From assembly GCA_021229015.1 (NCBI GenBank), contig CM037781.1:35880759-35944758 (forward strand): a DNA stretch of 64,000 nucleotides, in the 5' to 3' direction. The notes beneath the pieces were generated by a model that was not told where the DNA came from, ran no database searches, and worked only from the letters and a program-made list of their open reading frames with translations. The position numbers and the translations under genes are program-made. The stretch is from Solen grandis (taxonomy: Eukaryota > Mollusca > Bivalvia > Adapedonta > Solenidae). Below are positions 46,088 through 58,433 of this stretch, piece after piece. Position 1 is the first letter of the stretch; every line of letters starts with the position of its first letter.

Positions 46088-48994
46088 TGAGCACTCGACA
46101 TAATCCATAAATGTACAACAACCTTAAACTTTAGCTTTTATAGTTGATTCCCAATTACACTCGGCGTATCACAGAAATCACACTTATACCTATTATACAT
46201 ATCGCGATACTCTGAACATACTTCTACTAATTAGCTTGTTGAGAAATAATAATTTCCGGTAATTCGGTTTTGGTAAGGATTTCTTGAGTAGCTGATAATC
46301 TTTTGATTCATTACTTGGAAAGGCTAAGTTTAACTGAAAAGTGCAGACCTTGAAGATGTTAACAGAAAAATATATCAGAGATAAACTAATGGCTTTGAAA
46401 AGCTATGCGCCTATTAGTCGATTGATATATCAGTTTCTTTCATTATGATTTTAAACGAGCTAAATCCTTGGTTTAATCTTCAAAGAAAACCGTATGGCAT
46501 ACGGTTGATTTATTTGATGCATTTACGAGTAGATTGCTTTCATATTGCCAAGGTTAACTTAGCTATTAGAATGTGTCATAAATCACAAAATCTTTTCATT
46601 TCCTTTCAATTTTGATAGCATTTGGTAGTTTATGATTTCTTAAAACATTTTCTTTTTCAAATTAAATAAAAAAGTTTTCTGATTAATTTACCGTCAAATA
46701 ATTGACTTTGAGATATCTAAGCAGTAAAATCAACACTTAATTTGTTGCAATGTTTGCGGAATCCTAAGCCTGAAAATGTGGTCCCGCACACCATTTCTCT
46801 CCTTGTTTGAATACGTCTCGGGGAAAACTCCCGTTACATGTACTCATTTCTATTACCAAGTGAATGTATCATCGAAGCCTTTTGAGTCACAATATTTCTG
46901 TGAATAAATGGTTTCATATTGAGTTAAGTGGGCTTAGCAGGGGATGTATTCATCCCCTTCAGTGACATCTCTAGTTTTTCGTTCTGAAGGTGCAATAATC
47001 TCAAACACGCTTTATACTAATAGATAATCGTCATAATAGTCTCGAATATATGACATTTTAGTTGTCTTATTGATATGCTACATAACTTGTTACATATCAA
47101 CTAATCATGTGCCAAAATTATCTTGGTTATGCACGTAAATCTATTATTTAAGGATTGTCGGTACTCTTCCAATCTTTTATTTTCATATGCATACGTCCTT
47201 CAACAGTAGGATACAGTAGCAGTACAAAAAGAACATGTATATATACAGTACAAATGAAAACAATGGAAAACGACTGATGGAATTATACTGAAATTTATAT
47301 TTTCTTATAGGGTATTGTACGTTTATCATCTTTCACACACACACGCACAGGTTGAATATGAAGGCCTTTAAATATCGATGTATTTACTGCTTGACAAGAT
47401 CGCGAGCAATTCTTTCACATGCCAATTCGTTTAAATGAAGAAAACTAAAGTTTCAGGTTAATGTTTCTCTTTTAAACCGCACCCAACGATCCTATTTGCC
47501 CTGCATGCGAGGTGATCGGACCCTTGCTTTTGGGGGTTTTAAGGCCTTGTTTTTGACAAGCCATTTATTTCTCTTTCCCGCCATTATCTCAAATTTCCTC
47601 TGAACTGTATTGAAATAAACGTCTGTATCTACTCAATTGATTTCCTTTCATCTCAATTGAATAACATCGTAATGTTTCGTATCTATCCAAAGATGTGCTT
47701 ACATTTGCAGAAATGATATTTTTTGTCTTTATTGATTATTTATTGCACTTCTTATCTTTGAATGCAAAGGTATATGGTTTTTTATACGGCGACCCTTATA
47801 TAAGGTCTTACAGGATGATAACTTGTAATCTAGCTTTTCTGACGTTTTAATTATTGCACAATTCACATAATTGTTGGATAACGTTCAGAAACGCCACAGC
47901 TTGGATGATAGTTATTTTCAGTCTTTTTTCTATAATCTGGTCTTTGTTTTGAAAGATCGCTCAATCACCATGTCAACAGACACAAGGTTATCCGGAAGCA
48001 GTAACAGAGATTTAGCGCATAGATTTTGCATTGCAATTTAAAGCAATAGTCAGGAAATTAGATTGCCAATTCAAATCCTGAGCTGGTTTAAATTAGCTCA
48101 TTTGGAAGATTTTGACAAGCAATTATAAAACCCTTTTAGCGTTTCGTAATTTGTCATCCTAAACCCACCTCTATAACATTAAAACTTAAATATGTCACTT
48201 AGTCTTTAATATTACAGTAATCTTCCGAAATTTGAATTTTTGGATGTTATATTCTTAGATATTCTTAAATCATATCAATTTTAGCGGTAGTTTCAGCCAT
48301 TTTTTTACTTAAAGGTGCAAAACCTAAAATGTCATTACAGTTAATCACTGTTTTTGCGCGTACCTAATTTTCGTTGATTTCATGAAATATTTCACCCTTG
48401 AATATCCATTTATTTTTTGTTTTGTACAATAAATGTTTAAAATGTTTGTTGCACCCATTCATTCGTATATTACTGCTGTTTCGAAAATAAAAATGTCAAG
48501 CCCAACAAATACTACTTTTAACAGTCAACATGTTTTCAGTGATATTAAAGGTAAAATAAAGTGACAATTCCTTGCATGATTAAATCTACATAAATTCAAA
48601 TAAATATGTTTCCCGCGACACCACATGGTGACGTCATTTTGTTAGTACTGTATATTGCCCGTGTTTACTGTTGAAACATGAATGTGTCACAGTGTCAGTT
48701 TTGTCAGAAATTTATTAACCATTAGGCAGCTAGGATTGTTTTCTGTATGCATTGTTTACGTATACATTCCATTGGGTTCAGCGGTGAATGTAATCACATA
48801 TTAGTCTTTCAATACGTCTTCTTCAGAATCTTTGTATAAATGGAGTGTAGACCCAAATTTGGATTCACCTATTAAACAAAGATAGGAAACTCCTGTGACA
48901 GACAGAGGAAACTATTATTTTGTCACGCAGCAGGTCACTGAATTTTGTAAACTGTCTAAAATATATGGAAAAATCACAGAGAAAAAAAACTTTC

Positions 48995-49321
48995 TTATAA
49001 AAGTATCATTTTTCTAATACAAGAAAATATTTCAAGTTTAACTAGTTTTGAAAATACATTAAAATTTTGATGTAAATTCAACCAGTGTAGCAGAAAAAAA
49101 AGTTCATGCAGGGGCTTCTGTATTTTACATAAAACTTTTTTTATTTCTTTACCTAATTTGAATATATATTCTATTGCAAGATACGAATTACTTTCAAATA
49201 TATCAAAGGGAATAGCAGAAATTTGCAAACATAACTTTGCGAGATCTGGACAATCTGCCGCGTGATTTTGAGTGATTTTGATTACTTGCCAATCTTTGTC
49301 ATTATAGGTCTTTGGACTCAT
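48995..49321 (-). CDS. Unrecognised 108-codon open frame in right arm (doubtful)
   Basis: An ATG-started frame of 108 codons (MSPKTYNDKDWQVIKITQNH at the N-terminus). The left arm has the same first half but a TGA near 7475 and then the 1.5-kb insertion. The second half is made from the dispersed repeat also seen at 42235-42385, so a chance frame in repeat DNA is likelier than a gene. No domain recognised. Confidence 0.2.
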   Translation of the reverse strand: MSPKTYNDKDWQVIKITQNHAADCPDLAKLCLQISAIPFDIFESNSYLAIEYIFKLGKEIKKVLCKIQKPLHELFFLLHWLNLHQNFNVFSKLVKLEIFSCIRKMILL

Positions 49322-49325
49322 CGAT

Positions 49326-49625
49326 AGTCTGTGAATTGCAATGTAAGGTACCTAGTCCTCAAGTAGGTTTAATTGTCCCCAGACTGCATTGTAGTGTTCC
49401 TAAGGGTACCTTGTTCTCAAGCAGGTTACACTGACCCTAGACGGCAATATAGTGCTCCTTAAGTAGATCAAAAACTCTCCACAGACCACAGTGATGGGTC
49501 CTTACATGCACCCAGTCCTCATGTTTGGCGAATTGTACTGACTACTACGCAGTGTCTCTAAAAGTTCTCAGTCCTTACGTAGTTCATACTGACCTCAGAC
49601 TGCAATGTACATCATGTACTGTTGT
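49326..49625. repeat. Degenerate 57-bp tandem repeat (mirror of 7020-7315)
   Basis: Reversed units marked by CCCCAGACTGC, CCTAGAC-GC and CCTCAGACTGC. Several point differences from the left arm. Confidence 0.65.
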
Positions 49626-50997
49626 TTTTTGTTGTTGTTTTTTTTAAATGTCCACAAGGGTTTTCACCCTTCTAGACACCTCCACTTTAGATATAATATG
49701 TATACATATATATAAATTTCAAAAAGTAAAATAAAACATATTTTTATTTTAATCATAATAATATATTACGTACTCAGTGTAACAGTTATATTCATGTTCC
49801 ATCAGATACTAGACATATTAATAAGTGATTACGATTAAGATTAAAGTATTTGATCTTAGGGACTTTTGCTGGCATTAAATCGTTCCATTATACAAACTGC
49901 TGTCTCAAATCAGTGTTATTTGGTATAGTTATCACACAAAGCAGCTTTCGCATGTTTTTATATTTAACTTTAATTCTCTTCATCTAATGCCATTTGAAGA
50001 CAATTTCCAGGTAAAAAAAGTGAAATCCTGAGATTCTGCAATTCATTTTACTGATTATATTCCTAACCGAACACATTTGCTAGATGTCTTAAATTGCTCT
50101 TGATTTTTGTTTCGGTCTGTCAATTTCTGGTATTTTATCTTTTTACAGATGCTCTATCGCTGATCCATTTTCTATTTTGTCTTAAGAGACAGATTAATTT
50201 CTAAAAGGAAACATGATAAACCAGGTCAAAGTAACATATTTGAAAATACCATTACTGCATTTGTTTTTCAAAAGAGCTCTTTCTATTACATTTCTATTAC
50301 ATTTTTTCAGTTCTTTTATAAGGTACAATTTAATAATAGTTTATTAAATATTTTAATATCTTACTTTTATAGACATAAGTTATGGTAGTTTGCTATCTCT
50401 CTCAATAACTCTTAAATATCACGAATTTCTTTCAGTTTGAAATAGAAACGTCCGAGTTCTCGTTTATGTCTTGGAAAACAAAAAGCAAGAAAATATTACC
50501 GAATAAAGTAAGTTTATCAAACATTATAGGATTATCTGATGATTTCTGCTGTTATTAACACAACTATATTTGCCGTATTTGATTGTTCATAACTAGAAAT
50601 TTGTTCTATAATTGATATGTTGTGAATAAATTGCTCACAGTTTATCCCCACGTTGTTTAAAATATTTATTCTCTCTCTCTCTCCGTCTCTTGTAAATTGC
50701 TTTTGCAAATAACGACATATTTGTTTAAATATATTACACTAGATCATGTACAAGAAACGTGAACATATTTACGTCACTGAATAAAATATATGAATCTTAA
50801 ATGAATCTTGAATCTAGCTCAATATTTTAACTCTAACTCGGAATTATAAACTGTCAATATCTCTTTCCATAATCATTTTGTAAATAAATGACTTTGAACT
50901 CAGTTGAATGCGTAAACGATTGATCAATGTAAGTCTTGTCTTTGGTCTACCTACTTGCGTGTAATACAATTTTGAAAAAAAAAAATCAGTTTAAGGT

Positions 50998-51143
50998 AAA
51001 GTCCCTGAAATGGTTCCGCTACGTCGTGGACTACTTAACCTCCACCAAGATAACTAAGGTACCCTCATGAAACATTAGAAAACCTTAGTTATCTCCGTGA
51101 AAGGCTATGAGGTCCGAAATGTAGCGGAAGAATTACAGAAACT
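50998..51143. mobile_element. Fold-back hairpin element (mirror of 5585-5730)
   Basis: TTCCGCTACGTCGTGGAC and GTCCGAAATGTAGCGGAA arms with the inner AAGATAACTAAGGT/ACCTTAGTTATCTC arms. Confidence 0.7.
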
Positions 51144-51237
51144 TTATCATAAGTTCATGACATCATCTTAACATATGATGAAAAATAAATCCAGAATATT
51201 TCGAGAATCAAAGCAAGCACATTCTAATCAAAACCAA

Positions 51238-51464
51238 TTTACCGTCGCTTCGACAGTATTTCAGTCATATAGCGACGTCCAGCTAATAACAGGTGTAGAA
51301 AGACTCCGAATGCACGGAGGCATCCGGGTAGAACCACCGACCTACCGCAAGCCAGCTGGAAGGTTTCCTCACATGAAAATCCGAATGACCCTGCCTGGTT
51401 TCGAACCAACGCGGTTAGGGGCTGAGTGAGTGTTAAAGTCAGCGACCCTATCGGCCACGGAGGC
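51238..51464 (-). mobile_element. SINE family 1 (mirror of 5264-5490)
   Basis: Reverse B box GGTTTCGAACCAA and reverse head ATCGGCCACGGAGGC. Nearly identical to the left copy. Confidence 0.85.
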
Positions 51465-51704
51465 CCCACAGGTTCTGTAATTAAACTATGACATGTTTTA
51501 TTGTCGCTTACCATATTTTAACATTTTGGTAAAGAGTTATTATTTTATTTCCTCGATATTTCTGTTTATTTTGCGAACCCATTAACCAAAGCAAACAAAA
51601 CAAAAGCAACTTTTGGTGACATGCACTTTTACCGCTGTTGTATTCGATCAATCATTGTGTTTATATAAACTGATAATTCACGGAAAACCATGATTCCTTT
51701 AAAT

Positions 51705-51805
51705 CTGGCATGAAAGTCATCAAAGGAACAGGCAAGAACTTTTATCCAGATTTAAAACTGGAATAACTGGCAACATTTTGAAAGGCTCTTATCAAGCTAA
51801 AATAG
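51705..51805. repeat. About 100-bp insertion in right arm only
   Basis: Both arms share CCATGATTCCTTTAAAT and TGAATCACTAAATTAAGG, but about 100 extra bases lie between them here. I see no target duplication or inverted end, so this may equally be a deletion from the left arm. Confidence 0.7.
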
Positions 51806-52279
51806 AAAATAAATGAATGAATCACTAAATTAAGGAAAATTCAAAATGCAAATTCAGTCAATTGGAAAACATGTTTGTTACCACCCGCACCATCTTAGAC
51901 GTACCATTATATATAAATACATTAGACGTCTTTGCCTTAATATGATGTTGTCATGAAGACAGAGGATTATTATGACCTATCTTTATGAATGAATACAATT
52001 TATATATTAACTGACATAACTTTCAGATTACCGTGTTCAATAAATCTTTCTCATTGCCTTCAATTCTAATGGAATATTTTGATCGTTAAAATCATCTTTG
52101 TTGAGAAAGATAAAATTGATATTTACGAGTATATTGATATTTTAAACATAAAGAGATAACAGATATGACGAAATAAATATTCTGTTTATCCGTGAAAAGC
52201 CGTAATCCCAAAAAGACTTTTCAAAACCATATTGACAATAACATCGCCAATTCTGCGGCGACCAGATGCCAATTTAAAA

Positions 52280-52452
52280 TACAGTCAACTCTCTTTACAA
52301 CGGCGGTGTTTGTTTCAGTGATATTTGCTGTTGCCATTGCCATTGTAAAGAATAGAGACATAGAAGAATTATTCACTTCAGTTTTTAAGCCTACTGCTGT
52401 TATAAAAAGGTTGCTGTTATAATGAATACCGTTGTTAAGAGGTTTCACTGTA
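52280..52452. mobile_element. MITE with pogo/Tigger-like ends (mirror of 4378-4550)
   Basis: Same inverted ends and flanking TA pairs. A few base changes from the left-arm copy. Confidence 0.75.
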
Positions 52453-53087
52453 CTAGCCCAACGTTCACAGTACTACTTAGGTAATTGCAATATAGGACGT
52501 GACAATTTGTGAAAATTCAGAAGTGTGTTTAAACTAGTTTTCGATTATATTTTGCTACAGCCTCGAGTTTTCAAATTATAAATGAATATAAAGAAAGGAT
52601 GATACGATTATGAATGTTTTAATATTTTCCTGGTTCTAATCATAACCTCGTAAATGTTCAATAATATGTGAAAAGTAGTACTTGGGTCTCCGATATGGGT
52701 TGTTTATTTCAGGTCATAAAGTGTACACAGCATGGTAATTCTGCTTTGTGCTTTACATATTTTTTTCGGTTCCGTTTCCTATCAACAATAGCTCAGACAT
52801 TTGAAAGTAGCTTGTTATACACTTCCTTATATGTATGGAATTACATAAAGCATTGTCAATAAAATTTAAAAATTAAGGTTATTATCTTCTTAATTTGTCA
52901 TACACATAAGGATAACGAATATTAGTTCTTTTGTCAAATACAAAATATGGTTCTGTAAACGTGATCGTTTACCTAATACAACGTATATCACTTATTCTAA
53001 AGTAATTGTCTAGTGCCATCATGAAAACCTGAAAAATTATTACATTACATAACTCTTTGGGTTAATCTTACTATTTCTTAATGTTCT

Positions 53088-53088
<1 letters not shown>

Positions 53089-53142
<54 letters not shown>
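53089..53142. repeat. (AT)n microsatellite (mirror of 3682-3731)
   Basis: Pure dinucleotide run, slightly longer than in the left arm. Confidence 0.95.
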
Positions 53143-53145
<3 letters not shown>

Positions 53146-54200
53146 TTGGTGATAAATATAAATTTAAACTTTTAGATTGTTTTTCAAAGAAAAAGAACGT
53201 TTATAAATATGCAATACAGATCACTTATTACATAATTTGATCCTTTCTGTGTCATTAATCCCGTTAGCGTTAGATGTTTCCGATGATTCTAAGCAACTAT
53301 ATTACACTTATACACATTAACAACCGTCCTAATTAAGAACAAATGTTAACAGATATCAGGAAATTGCATGTTTGCATGACTCTTATGCGGATATTGACAA
53401 TTTGCGTGGTGGTAATCACACCCCAAGAACATTTCTTCAATCTAAATTTTATTGAAATGAATTCTTAAAAAAAGCTTCTTTAAAACCTGTAAACTAAGGA
53501 ATAGTATTAATTTCTGAAAGGAATCGTCTTGTATTCGCGGAAAAGAAACTCAGCAATATTGAATGAAAGAAAAAAAGTTTCACACAGTGAGTATACCAGC
53601 TTTGGTCAAAGTGTTTTATTAAACACAACTTACTATCTGTGTTGTATTTTGGCAATGTTACGTGTCTTGTCGGCTATCTCCCTCTATCAGTATGAGGTAA
53701 AACTTGATATTAGAATGTCAAAAAAATATCACAGCAGAGAAATGTTGATTAGTTGCTGTCCTAGTCTTCAATAATGCGCCACCAAACATGCACATGACCA
53801 AGAAAATTAAAAATACAACATTTGTAGAACAAAGCATATTCATCTAGTGAATCTTATGCGTTTAAGGGATTTAAGCAGTAGTTTTATTTGCTTCCTTGGG
53901 TTAAATTGGGCTAGTGAGTCCTTGAACTACCTTCGTGTGCAGGAGCAGTCATCGCTTCTAAGAAAGTTTTAGGATATGACAAGTAAAAAAAAATAGATAT
54001 TTTTTAAATTGACGCGGCACCTTTTTTTTAGGCAAATCTTAATCGAATCGTAATTGATCGTGGAATAGTGTTAATGGAATCACGTAAAGTTTACTTATAT
54101 AAAAGTTAAACAATCCATGATTAACGAGCCAGAAAAATGAACATTATCAGGTAACTTTGGGTAAAAAGCATTTAAAGCTTTGCCAAGAACAGTCATTAAC

Positions 54201-54729
54201 ACTAGAATCGCAATCGCGATATCATCGGTTTTCGCAAAAGCAATTCCATTAAGTTCACGAGTCGCATGATTCGAAAAATATTTCTTCGTTCAATGGCTTG
54301 TTTATAATGTTAACAGCGATCTTTCAAACACTTTTGTCACAATGTTTAAGAAGACTTTTTACCCAAAAGAAGATTTTTGAGTATTACCTATCAGTTATGT
54401 AGTTGCGATATCATCGGTTTTCATGAAAGCAATTCCATTCAGTTCACGAGTCGCATGATTCGAAAAACATTTCTTCGTTCAATTGCTTGTTGATACTGTT
54501 AACAGTGATCTTTGAAACGTTTCTGTCGCAATGTTTAAGCAGACTTTTTACCCAAGAGAGTATTGTTGAGTATTACCTGTCAGTTATGAAATCGCGATAT
54601 CATCAGTTTTCATGAAAGCAATTGCATTCAGTTCATGAGTCGCATGATTCGAAAAACATATTTCTTCTTCAATGGCTTGTTGAATACTGTTAACAGTGAT
54701 CATTAAATTTTTATTCGTCTTTCACTGAA
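54201..54729 (+). repeat. 189-bp tandem repeat, three units, cut by the gap
   Basis: GCGATATCATC starts units at 54216, 54405 and 54594, an exact 189-base spacing twice. Units share CACGAGTCGCATGATTCG, GTTAACAG-GATCTT and GACTTTTTACCCAA. The third unit loses the pattern near 54700, just before the N gap. The left arm has no such array at the matching place, and homology between the arms ends at 54200. A contig ending in a tandem array is a common cause of assembly breaks. Confidence 0.9.
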
Positions 54730-54829
54730 NNNNNNNNNNNNNNNNNNNNNNNNNNNNNNNNNNNNNNNNNNNNNNNNNNNNNNNNNNNNNNNNNNNNNNN
54801 NNNNNNNNNNNNNNNNNNNNNNNNNNNNN
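54730..54829. other. Assembly gap, 100 N
   Basis: Exactly 100 N, the same size as the first gap. The two gaps bracket the right arm and its satellite tail as one separate contig of 19,794 bases. Confidence 0.99.
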
Positions 54830-54910
54830 AAACCCTTTTTATATACTACACGAGAAAGATTGAGTCAAGCGGGCGTGAGAGCAAAGATCTATTTAAGATT
54901 ACCACTATAC

Positions 54911-54976
54911 TTTGGATGAAACAATTTAGGTGATACGTATATTTTGGATGAAACACTTTAGGTGATACGTATATTT
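54911..54976. repeat. Two-copy 32-bp direct repeat
   Basis: TTTGGATGAAACA-TTTAGGTG and ATACGTATAT occur twice with a 32-base offset. No function seen. Confidence 0.85.
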
Positions 54977-55186
54977 AACGGCATTCATCTACACAGCAAC
55001 TCGCACATAAATTATGTGACTTCTTCATCAGAAAGACTGAAACAATCATAAACTATATTGTATTACAAACACAGCCAGTTTTTGATCCGGGTGACATATT
55101 TATGACTATACAGGTGTCATATTAGTGGACTACAAACAAACTTCCGTAGAAGAAAGAAAATTGATAATGTAAAAGTCTGCGAAAAA

Positions 55187-55540
55187 TCATGTGATCTAGA
55201 TCAAATTCCAACATAATGGAAAGGCTTGATCAACTCACTACTGTGATGGCAAGAAATATAAATGCACATCTAGACGCTTCTTATGTGCCCAAGTTAAAAG
55301 GTTCGGGAAGATGACCATGTCTTAAAAAAGCTAAACCTAGATGTTTAGACTACCGTTTCTATCCAATATCTTGGAGAAAATTGTATATGTATATAGATAT
55401 ATGCTCGAACTGCACGTAGTTCTGCATTCATTTTATTGCACGTTATGTGAATTCGCACCGACGGAATTCACCACAGTGGTCAATACTACTAAACCTTCAG
55501 TTGAAACCATGTTCGTCAATATGACATGTAGATACATGAT
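55187..55540 (+). pseudogene. Decayed LINE reverse-transcriptase fragment (fingers)
   Basis: Pieces of the jockey/CR1-type RT N-terminal region appear in order but in different frames: SCDLDQIPT (55187), LDQLTTVMARNINAHL (55225), VPKLK, then LKKA near 55322 and LPFLSNILEKIV (55350). These match SC-LDPIPT, LD-L-P-IT-I-N-SL, VP--LK-A, LKK-NLD and LPFLSKILEK. Several frameshifts separate them and the catalytic boxes are not found. It is older than, and of a different LINE group from, the element at 22974. Confidence 0.75.
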
Positions 55541-55932
55541 GTAGTGTTTTGTTTTCAAGAACTGACATATTTACACAAGGAAAACCAGACAAGATGAATT
55601 CAATTAAATATTTGAAGAAAAAAAGTATGTACGATGGATTAAAATATTCTGGGGCCTAACAATTTATTTGCATCTTGTCAAAACAGTACCATTGCACTTT
55701 AATCTGATCCTGGTATATAGCTGTGTGTTGCATAAATCGCAGACACAGATGCCTATGTGACTTTCGGGGTTATATTCGACATTAGGAATCGGAAAAAGCT
55801 ATTTCATGCGTATGTCGTTTTTCTGTCATGAAAATCGAATGTGCAATATATCACGGTAACTGTACAAGAAATGAAATCTTCAACCGTATATTGATTCATC
55901 AGTTTCCATTTGACTAGATGTAATTGAACGGT

Positions 55933-55982
55933 CACATTTGAATAACGTTTTTAATTGCACATTTGAATAACGTTTTTAATTG
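55933..55982. repeat. Two-copy 25-bp direct repeat
   Basis: CACATTTGAATAACGTTTTT plus AATTG occurs twice back to back. Confidence 0.9.
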
Positions 55983-56102
55983 TCACATTCTATCCACATT
56001 GATTCGACTCGTTGATTGATAATTAATATGAAAATAAAGAGTAAGATTTGTAAAGTATGTTTGACAAGCAGGCCTATAGATGGAGAACACGAGATCCTTT
56101 GA

Positions 56103-56133
<31 letters not shown>

Positions 56134-57849
56134 AAATTATTAAGACCCAACAGACTGACAATAAATAAAGTGGAAATCAAATACAGAAGTTGATAAGTAT
56201 AAATATTTTGTTCATAAAAACCTTAATGCGAGTTTGTGTCGGAAGACTTTAAAGTTGTTGCATAGACAAGATTAGCAATGGTAAGAATTGTGACAGGGGT
56301 CACTTCCACATGAGTTATTGAGAGCACAGTGTACCTAGATATCATCTGCCAATATCCTTCACAGTTAATAATCTGCCTTAATGACACCCAACCGAAATGA
56401 ATTCTCTAGAGAGAAATTGTTAAAATATTGAACAATTAAATATTTAATTTTCTTTCACAAAGAATGCCAAATTAATTTGAACACACATAAACCTTGCGTG
56501 ATATACCCTACATAACCTTCAATCAATTCTTTTTTTTCTAAATAACTTAATGCGGCAATGACACACGTTTATTTCGCAACAATTGCTAGAGCCTCAACGA
56601 TTCTCTATATTTTGAGACGTCCCGGAGGTGTCCTTGTTTACCTATACATTTTTTATCTAATATCTATTAGTAAATTTAAATTCGTTTTAATACCCATTGA
56701 CATTTTTTTACCTATTGCCGTCACTAAAGTTTGTAAAAAAAGGTAAGCCATTTTAGATATGTCTATCACATGTTTTTCTTATTTGATTAATGTTAAATAA
56801 TCTTTGAAATACATCTCCTCTTTTATATCGGAGAAGTTTATAAGGTGCATATAAGGTTCAAGAGGAAATTAGACAAAGACAAAGACTATTTGATCTGATT
56901 TTCTTATTAATAAGCATATGTCTATTCAATTTAAAACTAGGTTTCATCTCAGGAAGTCTTAATTAATATCTTATTTCATTTTCATCAAATAACTGTCATT
57001 TCACGAACAAACCTACATGTTCCCGATTCTAACGTATTTTTCTGCCATTTAATCTGTACGTAATCTTTGGTAGTATGGATTAGCAATATTTTTGCTAATT
57101 CCGTTTTTAATGTAATAAACTATCGCGATTTACATCCTCCGCCCATACCAAAATACTGATTAATACTTTCATATGTTATTTGTTGTCTTTAATTGTTGGT
57201 GATTAACAATTTCTAATGTTATTTGTTTTCTTTATTTGTTGTTGAACCCATCTATTTAGCTTCAGCATGACACTACTAAACTATTATAAAACCAGGAACA
57301 TAGAGCAATAAAAATTTGCCTTTTCTTTATATTTTTGTTCCACCTTTGAGTCGAAGTATTATATGGGTCTCCAAGCATCAATGAAAAATAGAAAAATAAA
57401 GTTCACTGTGCATTTGATAGCGAACGTCATTATATTTATAGATTCTTAATGTGTTTTTGGTTCATACTGGAGCTTGGTGACAATAATGTAAGTTTATAAT
57501 ACACTATCGCAATACGATCAAACAAATGCAAATATGCTTTATGATAAGTTGGAAACTGACTTATTCATTTGAATGTTCTCTACAATTAGATTCTAAATTT
57601 TGGAAAGGGTGCTGAATCATATACTATTGCTATTTTTCTAGGGAAATGCTAAATGTTTATGTCTTAAGTGACCATTAGTCGTCAGTCATAGATATGTACG
57701 AGGGAGTGGATATTCAATTTCCCAAGAGGTTTGACATTCTACATAAATTGTTTTCATGAAAGACTGTGTGTCCAGATATTGCAAACTGTAATGCCTGTCT
57801 GGTTATAAGTATTGCCTTTAATAATATCAGTAAAGTATGATGTCATTCA
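55983..57849. other. No gene seen; contains one (TG)n microsatellite
   Basis: A TG run lies at 56103-56131. The rest is AT-rich with no recognisable frame or repeat. Confidence 0.4.
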
Positions 57850-58040
57850 TGCGAGGGGTTGGCCTGAGATTCCAAGGTGACATTCTAGGCGATGAATCAA
57901 CGCCTCGTGATCAATGGTATCAAATGCTGCAGAGAGACCAAGTGTCACCAGACTTCAGCGGTTGAAGAATATCGTTTGGGACTAAATATGTAGGAAGAAA
58001 CAGTCTGAAGGCAGATTGATTGACTTCAAAAAGGTCATTG
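57850..58040 (-). pseudogene. LINE reverse-transcriptase fragment (jockey/CR1-like)
   Basis: On the minus strand, 58039-58000 reads NDLFEVNQSAFRL and 57938-57850 reads LSAAFDTIDHEALIHRLECH then LGISGQPLA. These are the RT blocks N-LFE-NQSAFR and LDLSAAFDTIDH, the second including the first catalytic Asp (FDTID). The segment between is shortened and out of frame. The motif match is strong enough to be sure of the origin. A SINE2 copy begins about 20 bases away. Confidence 0.85.
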
Positions 58041-58051
58041 TTCTTCAGATG

Positions 58052-58433
58052 ATTTTAATTCCACCGACTCCGGTGGCCGAGTGGTTAGAGCATCCGCCTC
58101 CGGTGAGGGAAGTCGTGGTTTCGATCCCCGCATCCGCTTCGGGTGCGAGAAGTCGTGGTTTCGATCCCCGGCCGCGACATACGAAAGTCGTAAAAAATGG
58201 TACTGCTATAGCTCCCTTGCTTGGCGCTCAGCATAATAATAAGCGTAGTTGCAGGAATGATTGACCCGGAATCAGGATAATTTGACTGGGTGTGGTATCA
58301 TGTCACATGTCTACGGCGTGATACTGCAGTGTGGCAGCACTATATCTGTCTCAAGTAGACATCGTCTCCAAATGACTGAAATAATGTCGGTGGAACGTTA
58401 AACCCAACAAACAAAAATGAACAATTTTAATTC
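58052..58433 (+). mobile_element. SINE family 2, full-length with duplicated B box
   Basis: Body 58062-58423, flanked by perfect 10-bp duplications ATTTTAATTC (58052-58061, 58424-58433). A perfect A box, GGTGGCCGAGTGGTTAGAGC. The following segment is duplicated in tandem (about 44 bp), giving two copies of GTGGTTTCGATCCCCG. The second anticodon-arm copy (CCGCTTCGGGTGCGAGAAG) closely resembles that of tRNA-Pro. The SINE2 body and the CCAACAAACAAA tail follow. An incidental 82-codon frame crosses it. Confidence 0.92.

Larger units (their letters stand above)
34936..54200 (-). repeat. Right arm of giant inverted repeat
   Basis: Reverse complement of 2641-28438 without the left-arm LINE, the 1.5-kb tandem-core element and the SINE fragment at 9701. 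It has its own extra pieces: about 100 bp at 51705-51805, a replaced segment with a CT run near 50637-50730, and a TTAC microsatellite near 37260. No host gene recognised. It fills the contig between the two N gaps except for its last 530 bases. Confidence 0.95.
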
